Made by a program: the position numbers and the translations under genes. From Euonymus europaeus (Eukaryota > Streptophyta > Magnoliopsida > Celastrales > Celastraceae), in assembly GCA_963580455.1 (NCBI GenBank), contig OY756968.1:9585544-9649543 (forward strand): a DNA stretch of 64,000 bases, read 5' to 3'. How positions within the stretch are numbered: position 1 is the first letter of the stretch; each line of letters opens with the position of its first letter. Shown one piece after another: positions 22,696 through 34,514 of the stretch. The notes under the pieces are model-generated. The model searched no databases. It saw nothing but the letters and a program-made list of their open reading frames with translations, and had not been told where the DNA came from.

Positions 22696-25600
22696 AGTCT
22701 ATACTTGTAAAATTTGAGGTAAAATAACAATAAAAATTGTACACTGAGCAACTTTGATGGTTCGAAATTTCCCAACTCGCTCTATGGATGAGTTTTTAAT
22801 GGTTTTTTCTATTAGGGATAGAAAGTTTGTCTTTTGCCATCAAAACAATCGATGGAGCCTATACACGTGAAATTTGACATAAAATAGTAATAAAAAGTTT
22901 ACAGTGGCCAATTTTGATGGCTCAAAATTTCTCAATTCTCTCGTTAGAGGAGCTTTTAACGGTTTTCACTATTTGAGATCGAATGTTAATCTTTTCGACA
23001 ACAAAATAATGTACGAACCGTACACTAGTAACTTTGGACATAAAGCAACAATAGAAAGTGTTTACCTATCAACTTTGATGGTTCATAATTGCTCAACTAT
23101 CTCCATGGTAAAACTTTTAACAGTTTTGTCCATTTGGGAAAGAAAGTTGGTCTTTTGGCAACAAAACAATATACGGAGTCTACACTTATAAAATTTGACA
23201 TAAAATAACATAAAAAGTGTACACATACCAAGTTTGATGGTTTGAAATTGCTCAACTCTCTCAATAGAGGTGCTTTTAACGGTTTACTAGAAGATTTGGA
23301 CATAAACAAACACAAATATTGTATACCTATCAAATCTGATGGTTTGGAATTGCTTAACTCTCTCCATGAAGGAGCTTTTAATGTTTTGTCCATTTGGGTA
23401 TGAAACTTGGTGTTTTGCATTGAAACAACCTATGGAGTCTATGCTTGTAAAAATTGACATAAAATAACAATAAGAAGTGTAGACCGACCAACTCTGATGG
23501 TTTCGAATTGCCCAACACTCTCCATAGAGGTGTTTTTAACAGTTTTGTCCATTTGAGATAGAAAGTTGGCCTTTTGGCATCGAAATAGTCTACGGAGTTT
23601 ATACTCATAAAATTTGACATACAATAACAATAAAAAGTGTACATTGACCAACCTTGATGGTTCATAATTGCCCAACTTTCCCATAGAAGAGCTTTTAACG
23701 GTTTTTTCCAATTGAGAACGAAAATTGATCTTTCATAAACAAAACAATCTAGGATGCGTATACTAGTAAATTTGGACATAAACCAACGAAGAAGGTGTAT
23801 ACCTATCCAATTTGAGGGTTCGGAATGCTCAACTCTCTGCATGGAGGATATTTTAATGGTTCGTCCATTTGGGAATGAAAGTTTGTCTTTCAACATTGAA
23901 ACATTCTACGAAGTCTATACTCATAAATTTTGACATAAAGTAACAATAAAAAGTGTACACCAACCAACTTTGATGGTTCGGAATTGCTTAACTCGCTCCA
24001 TGGAGGAGCTTTTAACGGTTTTATAAAATTGAGAGAGAAAGTTGGTCTTTTGCCATTGAAACAATCTATGAAGCCTATACTCATAAAATTTGACATAGAA
24101 TAACAACCAAAACTCTATCCCAACCATCTTTGATGTATTGAAATTGCTCAAGTCTCTTGATAGAGGAGCTTTTGGAGTTTTTGTCCAATTGAGAACGAAA
24201 GTTGGTCTGTCGAAAACTAAACAATCTAAGAACCTTATACTAGTACCTATCAAATTGATAATTCGGAATTGCTCAAATCTCTCCATGGAGAAGCTTTTAA
24301 TGGTTTTTCTATTTAGAAACGAAAGTTTCTATTTTGGCATCGAAACAATGTACAGAGTCTATACTCGTAAAATTTGACGTAAAATAACAATAAAAATTGT
24401 ATACTAAGCAACTTTGATGGTTCGAAATTGCTCAACTCGCTCCATGGAGGAGCTTTTAACTGTTTTTTCGATTAGGGATAGAAAGTTGGTCTTTTGACAT
24501 CGAAACAATCTATAGAGCCTATACGCATGAAATTTGACATAAAATAATAATAAAAAGTGTACAGCGGCCAAATCTGGTGGCTCGAAAATTTTCAATTCTC
24601 TCGATAGAGGAGCTTTTAATGGTTTTCAACATTTGAGATCGAAAGTTAATCTTTTCGACAACAAAACAATGTACGAACCGTGCACTAGTAACTTTGGACA
24701 TAAAGCCGCAATAGAAAGTGTTTACCTATCAACTTTGATAGTTCATAATTGCTCAACTATCTCCATGGAAAAACTTTTAACGATTTTATCCAGTTGGGAA
24801 AGAAAGTTGGTCTTTTGGCAACAAAAAAATATATCAAGTGTACACATATAAAATTTCACATAAAATAACAATAAAAAGTATACACCGACCAACTTTGATG
24901 GTTCGGAATCGCTTAACTCTCTCCATAGAGGAGCTTTAAATAGTTTTGTCCATTTAAGATAGAAAGTTTTTCTTTTGGCATCGAAACTATCTACGGAGTC
25001 TATACTCATAAAATTTGACATAAAATAACAATAAAAAGTGTACATAGACCAAGTTTGATAGTTTGAAATTGCCCAACTCTCTCGATCGAGCTACTTTTAA
25101 CGGTTTTGTTCAATTGAGAATGAAAGTTGACCTTTCATAAATGAAACAATCTACGATGCGTTTACTAGAAGATTTAGAAATAAACCAACAAAAAACTGTA
25201 TAACTATCAAATTTGATTGTTTGGAATTGCTTAACTCTTTCCACGAAGGAGCTTTTAACGATTTGTCCATTTGGGAAGGAAAGTTCGTCTTTTGGAATCG
25301 AAACAATACACGAAGTCTAGACTCATAAAATTTGACATAAAATAACAATAAAAGTGTAGAGCAACCAAAAAAGATGGTTCAGAATGGCTCAACTGTCTCC
25401 ACAGAGGAGCTTTTAACGGTTTTTTCCATTTGATAACGAAAGTTGGTCTTTTGGCAACAAAACAATATACGAAGTCTATACTTATAAAATTTGACATAAA
25501 ATAACAATAAAAAGTGTACACCGAATAACTTCGATGGTTCAGAATTGCTCAACTCTCTCCATGGAGGAGCTTTCAATAGTTTTGTCCATTTAAGATAGAA

Positions 25601-27386
25601 AGTTGCTCTTTTGGCATCAAAACTATCTACGAAGACTATAGTCGTAAAATTTGAAATAAAATAACAATAAAAAGTGAACATTGACCAACCTTGATGGTTA
25701 AGAATTCCCTAACTTTCCCATAGAAGGGCTTTTAACGGTTTCGTCCATTTGAAAACGAAAGTTGATCTTTCATAAACAAAACAATCTAGGAAGCGTATTC
25801 TAGTAAATTTGGACATAAACCAACAAAGAAAGTGTATACCTATCAAATTTTATAGTTCGGAATCGCACAACTCTTTTCATTGATGAGCTTTCAACGGTTT
25901 GTCCATTTGGGAATGAAAGTTGGCCTTTTGCCTTCAAAACAACCTATGGAGTCTATGCTCGTAAAATTGGCATATAATAACAATAAAAAGTGTAGACCAA
26001 CCAACTCTGATGGTTTGGAATTGCTCAACACTCTCCATGGTGGTGTTTTTAACAGTTTTGTCCATTTGAGATAGAAAGTTGGCCTTTTGGCATCGAAACA
26101 ATCTACGGAGTCTATACTCATAAAATTTGACATAAAATAACAATTAAAAGTGTACACTGACCAACCTTGATGGTTCCTAATTGCCCAACTTTCCCATATA
26201 AGATCTTTTAACGGTTTTGTCCAATTAAGATTGAAAGTTGCTCTTTTAGAAATGAAATAATCTACGAAGCATATACTAGTAAGTTTGGAAATAAACCAAC
26301 AAAAAAAAGTGTGTACCTATCAAATTTCATGGTTCAGAATTGCTCAACTCTTTCCACGGAGGAGCTTTTAACGATTTGTCCATTTGGGAACGAAAGTTCA
26401 TCTTTTGGAATCAAAACAATCTACGGAGTTTATACTCATAAAATTTGACATAAAATAATAATAAAACTGTAGATCAACCAACTTTGATGGTTCCAAATGG
26501 ATCAACTCTCCCCACGGGGGCACTTTTAACGATTTTCTCCATTTGGTACTGAAAGTTGGTCTTTTGGCAACAAAACAATATACGAAGTCTATCCTCATAA
26601 AATTTGACGTAAAATAACAATAAAAAGTGTACACTGACCAACTTTGATGGTTCAAAATTGCTCAACTCTCCCCATGGAGGAGCTTTAAATTGTTTTGTCC
26701 ATTTAAGTTAGAAAGTTGGTATTTTGGCATCGAAATAGTCTACGGAGTCTATACTAATAAAATTTGACACAAAACAACAATAAAAAATGTACATCGACCA
26801 TCATTGATGGTTCATAATTGCCCAACTCTCCCATAGAAGAGCTTTTAATGGTTTCAAACAATTAAGATTGAAGATTGTTCTTTCATAAATGAAAAAATCT
26901 ACGAAGCATATACTAGTAAATTTGGACATAAACCAACAAAAAAAAGCGTATACTTATCAAATTTGATGGTTCGGAATCGCTCAACTCTCTCCATGGAGGA
27001 TCTTTTAACGATTTTTTCATTTCGGAACAAAATTTTGTCTTTTAGAATCGAAACAATCTACGGAGTCTATACTCGTAAAATTTGAGATAAAATGACAATA
27101 AAAGTATTGATCGACCAACTTTGATGGTTCGGAATGGCTCAACTATCTCAACAGAGGAGCATTTAACGGTTTCTTCCATTTGATAACCAACGTTGGTCTT
27201 TTGGCAACAACACAATATACAAAGTCTATACTCATAAAATTTGACATAAAATAACAATAAAAAGTGTACACCGACCAACGTTAATCGTTTCGAAATGCCC
27301 AACTCTATCCATGGAGGAGCTTTAAATAGTTTTGTCCATTTACAATAGAAAGTTGGCCTTTTGGGATCGAAACTATCTACAGAGCC
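22690..27386 (-). repeat. Satellite array, segment 4 (minus orientation, ~29 monomers)
   Basis: Monomers run as reverse complement: ...AAATTTGACATAAAATAAC..., AAAGTGTACACCGACC, CTCTCCATGGAGGAGC. A block at about 22731-23200 recurs closely at about 24392-24860, a higher-order spacing of ~1660 bp. The type-A marker of the plus arm was not seen here. The array ends in the TSD GAGCC (27382-27386) of the compound Tekay insertion. Confidence 0.9.
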
Positions 27387-29559
27387 TGTGAAACCCCGAC
27401 CCAAAATTTTTAGTTTTGAGTCGAAATACGGATGATCCGTGAGGTACGGAATCATAGAAAAATAATTTTGGAGCTTGGTTCGGTAAATGGGGCATAACTT
27501 TTAGTATACATGTCCGTTTCGGGCCCGTAATATATCAAATCGAAGCTTGAACCGAGCTGAAAAATAAAAGTGAGAAAAACTGGGTTTCTGGAAAACAGGG
27601 ACCGTCCGGACGGTTAAAACAGCCGTCCGGATGGTTTGTGAAGGAACTGGGGCAGATTCATTTTTAGAGAAAATTTTGGTGCTGTGAACAGTAGACCGTC
27701 CGGACGGTCTAACGAGGCGTCCGGACGGTTAAGCCTACGAAGTGGGCAGAGTGTTGAGAGAACAGTGAAGCGTCTGGACGGTCACTTGGGGCGTCCGGAC
27801 GGTTATCGGGAAATCAGTTTTTAAGCCAGTTTTTAGACATTTCTTCATATTTTCTTGGAGAAGTTCCCGACTAGAGAGAGAAAGTGAGAGAGAAGAAGAG
27901 AGAGAAGGAGATTTTGGCAAGAGATTGACTTGGAGATTGTGGATTGATGATCCTTGAAGCTAAGCAAGGAAGATTCAAGGTTGATTCAAGTGATTTGGTA
28001 AGTTTTTCTTAGTTTTTGGAAATTCTAGGTTTTTCTAGATTCGCTAGATTCTTGAAGAGTTGGGTGCTATGCTTTAGATATGTTGTTTATAGGTTGATTT
28101 TGGATGTTTATGTAGATTGGTTTGTGTTTTGGAGTTGAGTTGAGCTTGGAGTGAGTTGGAGGATTTTTGGAAGAAATTTCTAGAGAGAGAAGTAAGTGAT
28201 TTCGAGTTTATTGATTTTAATTGATGTTTATATGAGTTGTTTGTTGTTTATTGATGCTTGTGAGGGTTCGGTTATGCCACATTGTAGGTTTGGGCAAACC
28301 GAAACCCTAGGAACGAAATTTGGGAAATTGTGGTAATTTACTCGACACGAGGTAGGGGATTTCCAACCATTCTTTCTATCGTTAGTTTTTGATATGTTAA
28401 GAGCGTTTCGATTCCTCATTGGTCGTTCCATTTGTGTTTCCGCCTTAATTGCTTTTAAGGGGAAACGAACCCAAATTGTGATTCTTGTTGATTCTTGATG
28501 TTGCATGACCCGAGTGTGTGTGTGTTCCATCTCCTATGGACACGATGTGATTTCCGTTCATGCATCATGGTAGTTATGTATATATATATGTAGGTTGTTC
28601 ATATATATATCTATTCAGCATGTCATGACATAATGCATTAGAGTTGCATGGGGGACCGGGTATGGACTCGGGAACCTTTAGGTTTCTTGAAAGCTACTTG
28701 GAGGGATGACGAGGTGATGAGAGTTACCACTGAGTCATGTGAACTCCAAGTAGGATAACGCACTAGGGGTAAGGTCAAGAGTGACTTGCCTTGTGGGGTG
28801 TGGGCGTGATAGGTTCACGCAACCGGATGATCCTAGGAGTGGTTGGTTGTGGTGAGCTTGCTCCCGTGCAATATTTCATTGAGTTGCAATGATATTGTGG
28901 TTGTTATGCTCCGAAGGGGTTATCCGGGTAAATGTTGATGTGAATTGTTGAGTATACGTTCATGTGGTAGGAACATATTGATGCATTACTTTCCTTTGGT
29001 TCAGCTTATATTGATGTTTACTTCATACCCTACTGAGCTTCTAGCTCACTCCTTTACTTTCTTCCTTCCACAGGAGACACTGGTACAGGTACTGGTGCTG
29101 CGGATCGGTGAGCAGGTCGTGTCATGGATGGCCCTGGATAGAATAGGGTGCTAGAGATATACTCTATGCATGTGGGTGTATGTAGTATATCTATGTTGAG
29201 AGAATATAACCATTTGGCACGGTGGTGCTTGTAGGTGGATGTAGATGTTGATATATGGTTATATTTGATGTGTTATAAATCTGTGTGTTGATTTATATGT
29301 GATGCCATCAGTTTGTGCATGCTGGTAGTGGATGGCCTGAGGCCTAGGGTCAGGATTGCATGTGGTTGAGGCCCGAGGCCTATGTTTGCTAGGTTGCTAG
29401 TGTGATGTTGTTGTTGCTGCGTTTCTGATGCAGGTAGGCACTCTCCGATATACAGGGAGGTGCCGCCGGATTTCCGGTTGATCCCGGATGTTCACACTAG
29501 TGACCTAGGAAGGGTGCGGAGAGAGCACCCAGTCGCGTTTCCGGAAATAGGGCGTGACA
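27387..29559 (+). repeat. LTR 1 of the compound element
   Basis: 2173 bp, TGTGAAACCCCGACCC...GGGCGTGACA. The U3 has six TCCGGA-centred palindromes (27601-27803). Possible TATA-like AT stretches lie at 28577-28610. By eye it differs from LTR 3 at roughly 1% of positions. Confidence 0.95.
27601..27803. repeat. TCCGGA palindrome cluster in the U3 of LTR 1
   Basis: Six copies of CGTCCGGACGG or a one-base variant in ~200 bp, arranged in pairs such as GACCGTCCGGACGGTC. Equivalent clusters lie at 34729-34932 (LTR 2) and 41845-42048 (LTR 3). Variants here are GTCTGGAC and CCGGATGG; LTR 2 has GTCCAGAC; LTR 3 has GTTCGGAC. All are CpG transitions. Confidence 0.9.
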
Positions 29560-29562
29560 ATT

Positions 29563-29574
29563 TGGTATCGGAGC
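29563..29574 (+). other. Primer binding site, copy 1
   Basis: TGGTATCGGAGC starts 3 bases after LTR 1. It matches the initiator tRNA-Met 3' end complement TGGTATCAGAGC except for A to G at position 8. It sets the priming of minus-strand cDNA. Confidence 0.9.
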
Positions 29575-29663
29575 GAGGTTTACAGCTTTTTATAGGATTT
29601 GGGGTGTTGGGTCCTAGTTGTAGAGTAGTATATCCAGGCCATGTCACGACTGCTACTGATCCG

Positions 29664-29734
29664 GTATGTTTTCTTTTCCCCTTAAATCCTCGTGTGAGTA
29701 GTGGGTTAAATGGTATTGTCTGTTTGCCATGCAG
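29664..29734 (+). other. Putative leader intron, copy 1
   Basis: GTATGTTTTCTTTTCCCC opens and TTTGCCATGCAG closes this 71-bp stretch, right before the gag ATG at 29735. The same GTATGTTTTC and GCCATGCAG signals occur in copy 2 and in the diverged minus-strand element at ~50.7 kb. If spliced, a short upstream ORF starting at 29641 would end in a TGA overlapping the gag ATG. No transcript evidence. Confidence 0.35.
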
Positions 29735-30957
29735 ATGAATACCCGTAGAACTACCAGGTCCGAGAGTGGGACTGTAGTACCTCGTGGCAGAGGCCGACGG
29801 GGAGTTGGTCGGGGCCGAGGTAGAGGCCGTAGTGTTGGGGTGAAACGTGTCACAAGAGGCACTCCTAGCACTGAGGATTCGGTTCCGAATGTGGATCCGG
29901 AGTTGAGAGAGGAAGAGATAGTTCAAGAGGGACTACCGATGGAGAGTGATGATCAGCAGGCACCACCTGAGGTGCAGATTGCTCCTGTTACTACAGGGGG
30001 CAACCAGTGACGATGGAGAGTCTTACTAGTTTTATGATGAGTATGGTGCAGACACAGGCGCAGACCATAGCTCAGGCAGTGGCTCAGGCGATGGGTGCTA
30101 CTGGCACTCGTGCTGAGGGAGTTATACCAGAGGCTACAACTGAGGTAGCAGCAGTACCTAGAGCTGGGAGAGGGATGTATGAGGTGGACCAATTGAGGAG
30201 GACTACTCCTCCAACATTTTCTGGAGATGGAACGGGTGTGGGGGCGGAGGAGTGGTTCAACCAGCTGAGTATGAGGATGGACACTCTTGAGATAACCGAT
30301 GAGAGACGGGTGAAGTTTGTGTTCTATTACTTGAGTGGTGCGGCCTATGAATGGTGGATGTCGATGGGCCAGAGACGGAATGAGCTGACTTGGACTTCGT
30401 TTGAGCAGTTGTTTATGCAGAAGTTTGTGCCAAGGCCTCTGCAAACGGAGAAGGCCAAACAGTTTCTAGATTTATTGCAGACATCGGAGATGACGGTGTC
30501 TCAGTACACCAAGCAGTTTGAGGAGTTATACCGGTATGGGAAGGAGTTTGCTCCCACAGATGTGAAGAAGGCAGTGAGGTACCGAGATGGGTTGCTTCCC
30601 AGTCTTGGTAGAATGGTGATGGCCACTAGGGTGGTGTCATATCAGGACACAGTGGAGATGGCTCTTGATTTTGAGTTGAGTGAGAAAAGTGAAGCTCAGA
30701 GGAAGCGTCCAGTGAGTGAGGGTAGTAGTGGTGGTGGTAGTAGCCACAAGAAACCGAGAACGGATTTTCGTCAACAGAGAGGGGACCGAGGCAAGGGTCC
30801 TAGGCTACCATGGGGTAAGATGACATGCTTCAAGTGTGGGAAAGAGGGGCACAAGGCAAGTGAGTGCAAGCTTTCTGGGTTTAAGTGCTTTGGGTGTGGC
30901 AAGTTGGGTCATAGAAAGAGCGAGTGTCCAGAGGGCAACCAGAGAGCCCAGCAGTAG
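29735..30957 (+). pseudogene. gag: gag polyprotein, copy 1 (one-base frameshift)
   Basis: Structural protein that packages element RNA. ATG at 29735 follows a conserved CAG; an in-frame ATG lies 6 bases upstream. In order: an Arg/Gly-rich N-terminus, a spacer with Gln/Ala repeats, a retrotransposon gag domain (YEWWMSMGQRRNELTW region, around 30340-30400) and two CCHC zinc knuckles (CFKCGKEGHKASEC at 30826-30867, then CFGCGKLGHRKSEC). Lesion: the G run at 29996-30000 has five G; copy 2 and the minus-strand element have six, so copy 1 lost one base and the frame breaks at 30010. The downstream frame reopens at 30007 and is intact to TAG at 30955-30957. The zinc knuckles are in frame with pol beyond the TAG. 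Confidence 0.9.
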
Positions 30958-31002
30958 AGCACACCGGGAGTACCGCCTTCGGCTCTTCCTTCCAATGTTC
31001 CA

Positions 31003-34000
31003 ATGGGAGGAAGGGGGCGGGGTGGGACTCGTCAGCCACAGCAGCAGCAGAATGCACTGGTAGAGGGGCGTGTCTATGCATTGGGTCATCAGGAGGCACA
31101 GGAGCATCCAGACTTCATTGGAGGTACCTTCTTGATTTCTAATTGTTGGGCAAGAGTCTTGTTTGACTCGGGGGCTACCTCATCTTTCATTACAAGTTCG
31201 TTAGCACACGCACTAGAGGTGGAGATTTCGCCAATAAGACGAATGTTCACGGTATCCTCACCATTCGGATACTTTACCACATTGGAGGGGGTAGTGTTCT
31301 GTTGTGAGTGTCGGTTTGGAGAAATATCTCTGAAAGCCGACTTGTATGTATTAGATTTCCAGGATTTTGATGTGATTCTTGGAGTTGATTGGTTGACGAA
31401 GCACCAAGGGTTGTTTGATTTCTGGGAGAGGAAGATTACTCTTAGAGTACCCGAGGGAGGAGTGATTCAGTTGAGGGGATCGAAGGGGATTCCATGCCCA
31501 CATTTCATGGATAATCCTTCGTACCAAGATTGTAGAGTTGCGAGTTTAGTGACTTCGGCGCCTAAGGGCGATGTAGCTACACCGATATTGATAGTGGAGG
31601 AGTTTACGGATGTATTTCCGGAAGAGTTGCCGGGATTACCTCCGAAGAGGGAAATTGACTTTGCTATTGAGTTGCATCCGAACGTCAAACCAATTTCGAT
31701 TTCGCCGTATCGGATGGCTCCAGCAGAGTTGAAGGAGTTGAGTACTCAGTTAGAAGAGTTGTTAGACTTGGGGTTCATTAGACCGAGTGTGTCCCCGTGG
31801 GGAGCACCGGTGTTGTTCGTCAAGAAGAAAGACGGAAGTTTGAGGATGTGTATTGATTATAGGCAGTTGAATAAGGTTACAGTGAGGAATAAGTATCCAT
31901 TGCCTAGGATCAATGACTTGTTTGACCAATTGAGAGGTGCTAGGCATTTCTCTAAGATTGACTTGAGGTCGGGTTATCATCAGTTGAGGATTAAGGATGA
32001 GGATATCCAGAAAACAGCGTTTAGAACTCGTTATGGACATTATGAGTTCCTTGTGATGCCGTTTGGGTTGACAAATGCCCCGGCGGTATTCATGGACCTA
32101 ATGCAAAGGGTTCTTCGACCGTTTTTGGACAAGTTTGTAGTGGTGTTTATTGATGGTATATTGATTTATTCTCCTACAGAGGAAGAGCATGAGGAACACT
32201 TGAGGGTAGTGTTACAGACGTTGAGGGAGAATCAACTGTATGCTAAATTGAGTAAGTGTGAATTTTGGGCTACGGAAGTGAAGTTCCTAGGCCATGTGAT
32301 CACTCAAGAAGGCATAGCGGTTGACTACTCCAAAGTTGAGTCAGTTTTGAATTGGGAGAGACCGAAGAATGTGACTGAGATTCGGAGTTTCCTAGGATTG
32401 GCAGGTTACTACCGGAGGTTTATTGAGGACTTCTCAAGAGTCGCTTCGCCGATGACGCAGCTCACGAAGAAGGGTACACCGTTTGTGTGGACAGACGAAT
32501 GTGAGGCCGCATTTGAAGAGTTGAAGAAGAGGTTGACAACACCTCCAGTGTTAGTAGTTCCGGAGAGGAATGTTGGCTATCAGGTGTATTGTGATGCATC
32601 TGGAGTCGGGTTGGGTTGTGTGTTGATGCAGCAGGGCCGAGTGATAGAGTATGGTTCGAGGTTGCTGAAGACACATGAGAGGAACTATCCAGTGCATGAT
32701 CTGGAGTTGGCGGCAGTAGTATTTGCTCTTAAGCAATGGAGGTACTATCTCTACGGAGAGATGTTTGAGGTGTTCTCAGATCACAAAAGCCTTGAGTACC
32801 TATTCACTCAAAAGGAGTTGAACTTATGGCAAAGGCGGTGGATGGAGTACTTAGAGGATTTTGATTTTAATTTGCAATACCATCCAGGTAAAGCAAATGT
32901 GGTTGCGGATGCTTTGAGTAGGAAGCAGAGAGTTGCTAGCCTATTCATGCATGAGTGGAAAATTGTGGAGACAATCAATGAGTTTGGATTGGAGTTGAGG
33001 AGTCAAGAGGAAAAGGTGCATTTGTGTTCTATGACTTCGAGACCTATGATGGTTCAGAAGGTTATAGATGCACAAAACGGAGATCATACATTTGATGTGA
33101 TTGATGAGAGTCTTGGATGGGTTCGAGGGAATGATGGTGGAGTACGATATGCGGGAAGGTTAGTGGTTCCCGAAGATGATGAGTTGAGACAGGAGATTCT
33201 AAGGGAAGCACATCATTCTTGGTTTGCTATGCATCCCGGGGGTACGAAGATGTACCGAGACTTGAAGCAGAGTTTCTGGTGGAAGGGTATGAAGGCCGAT
33301 GTTGCTAGATTTGTGACGAAGTGTCTTACTTGTCAACAAGTGAAGGCAGAACATCAGAGACCAGCTGGATTGTTGCAACCATTACCAGTAGCGGAATGGA
33401 AGTGGGAGAAGATCACAATGGACTTTGTGACGGCATTGCCAATGACTCAGAGGAGGCATGATGCGGTTTGGGTGATAGTGGACAGATTGACTAAGTCTGC
33501 ACACTTCTTACCCATGAACAAGACGGATTCATTGGAGACCTTGAGTACTATGTATGTCAAAGAGATTGTGAGACTTCACGGAATTCCATTATCTATTGTG
33601 TCGGACCGAGACCCGAGGTTCACAGGTAGATTCTGGAGTAGTTTACAGGAGGCATTGGGAACGAAGTTGGATTTCTCTACAGCATATCATCCTCAGAGTG
33701 ATGGACAGAGTGAGAGAACCATACAGATTTTGGAGGACATGCTACGGGCATGTGTAGTTGATTTTGGAGGAAGTTGGGATTGGTACTTACATTTGGCGGA
33801 GTTTGTGTATAACAACTCTTTCCAAAGTAGTATCGGGATGGCACCTTATGAGGCGCTCTACGGGAGGCCTTGTAGGTCGCCTTTGTGTTGGGCAGAGGTT
33901 GGTGAGAAAGTTGTGTCAGGACCGGAGATGGTCAAAGAAGCACGAGAGAGAGTTGATGAGATACGGAAGCGGTTGATCACCGCACAGAGCCGACAGAAGT

Positions 34001-34476
34001 CTTATGCTGACCGGAGGAGGAGACCTTTGGAGTTCGCTGTAGGCGATAAGGTTTTCTTGAAGGTTAGTCCGAGATGGGGAATTCAGAGATATAGCAAGCA
34101 TGGGAAGTTGGCACCGAGGTTTGTGGGGCCATTTGAGATTTTGGAGACAGTTGGACCGGTGGCGTACCGTTTGGCACTTCCACCGAAGCTTGAGAAGGTT
34201 CACAATGTATTCCATGTATCTATGCTTCGGAAATATGAGCCGGATCCGTCGCATGTGATAGATTGGACTACGTTGGAAGTTGAGGAAGATGGGAGCTACA
34301 CTCTTCACCCGGTGAAGATTCTAGACCGACAGAACAAGGTCACGAGGTCGAGTGTGATACCATTGGTAAAAGTGATGTGGATGTACCACGGAGTTGAAGA
34401 AGCAACTTGGGAGTTGGAGTCTCGAATGAAGGAAAGGTACCCGGAGTTGTTCGGAGATTCAGGTACGTGTGTGTAG
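31003..34476 (+). CDS. pol: pol polyprotein, copy 1 (PR-RT-RH-INT-chromodomain; RT active site altered)
   Basis: 1157 residues from the Met at 31003; the frame is open from 30958, directly after and in frame with the gag TAG. Protease DSGAT at residues 55-59. RT with Asp320 and then FIDG at 382-385, where the catalytic motif normally has two Asp. RNase H Asp531, Glu568, Asp593 and Asp636. Integrase has a His/Cys zinc-binding region (HHSWFAMH ... CLTC) and a DD35E triad Asp807, Asp868, Glu904. A chromodomain at about 1099-1151 ([19 protein letters not shown]) should direct integration to marked heterochromatin and places the element in the Tekay/Del clade. No frameshift or stop. As read, RT should be inactive, so the protein is probably not functional for self-mobilisation. 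Confidence 0.95.
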   Translation: MGGRGRGGTRQPQQQQNALVEGRVYALGHQEAQEHPDFIGGTFLISNCWARVLFDSGATSSFITSSLAHALEVEISPIRRMFTVSSPFGYFTTLEGVVFCCECRFGEISLKADLYVLDFQDFDVILGVDWLTKHQGLFDFWERKITLRVPEGGVIQLRGSKGIPCPHFMDNPSYQDCRVASLVTSAPKGDVATPILIVEEFTDVFPEELPGLPPKREIDFAIELHPNVKPISISPYRMAPAELKELSTQLEELLDLGFIRPSVSPWGAPVLFVKKKDGSLRMCIDYRQLNKVTVRNKYPLPRINDLFDQLRGARHFSKIDLRSGYHQLRIKDEDIQKTAFRTRYGHYEFLVMPFGLTNAPAVFMDLMQRVLRPFLDKFVVVFIDGILIYSPTEEEHEEHLRVVLQTLRENQLYAKLSKCEFWATEVKFLGHVITQEGIAVDYSKVESVLNWERPKNVTEIRSFLGLAGYYRRFIEDFSRVASPMTQLTKKGTPFVWTDECEAAFEELKKRLTTPPVLVVPERNVGYQVYCDASGVGLGCVLMQQGRVIEYGSRLLKTHERNYPVHDLELAAVVFALKQWRYYLYGEMFEVFSDHKSLEYLFTQKELNLWQRRWMEYLEDFDFNLQYHPGKANVVADALSRKQRVASLFMHEWKIVETINEFGLELRSQEEKVHLCSMTSRPMMVQKVIDAQNGDHTFDVIDESLGWVRGNDGGVRYAGRLVVPEDDELRQEILREAHHSWFAMHPGGTKMYRDLKQSFWWKGMKADVARFVTKCLTCQQVKAEHQRPAGLLQPLPVAEWKWEKITMDFVTALPMTQRRHDAVWVIVDRLTKSAHFLPMNKTDSLETLSTMYVKEIVRLHGIPLSIVSDRDPRFTGRFWSSLQEALGTKLDFSTAYHPQSDGQSERTIQILEDMLRACVVDFGGSWDWYLHLAEFVYNNSFQSSIGMAPYEALYGRPCRSPLCWAEVGEKVVSGPEMVKEARERVDEIRKRLITAQSRQKSYADRRRRPLEFAVGDKVFLKVSPRWGIQRYSKHGKLAPRFVGPFEILETVGPVAYRLALPPKLEKVHNVFHVSMLRKYEPDPSHVIDWTTLEVEEDGSYTLHPVKILDRQNKVTRSSVIPLVKVMWMYHGVEEATWELESRMKERYPELFGDSGTCV

Positions 34477-34502
34477 TTAAATTTCGGGACGAAATTTTAT
34501 TA

Positions 34503-34514
34503 AGGGGGGAAGGA
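34503..34514 (+). other. Polypurine tract, copy 1
   Basis: AGGGGGGAAGGA ends directly at the LTR 2 start TGTGAAACC. It primes plus-strand cDNA synthesis. Confidence 0.85.

Noticed and set aside
28228..29154. Open frames of 69-100 codons inside the Tekay LTRs (also at 35344, 42472, 43189 and 52939)
   Set aside because: They recur because the LTR recurs; no protein motif and no conservation pattern of coding sequence in the more diverged LTRs that I could see.
29492..34308. Minus-strand frames opposite gag and pol in both copies
   Set aside because: Shadows of real coding frames on the other strand; they carry no domain of their own.
27387..34514. Copy 1 as an intact autonomous retrotransposon
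   Set aside because: Pol is uninterrupted, but gag is frameshifted, gag and pol are split by TAG, and the RT active site lacks an Asp.
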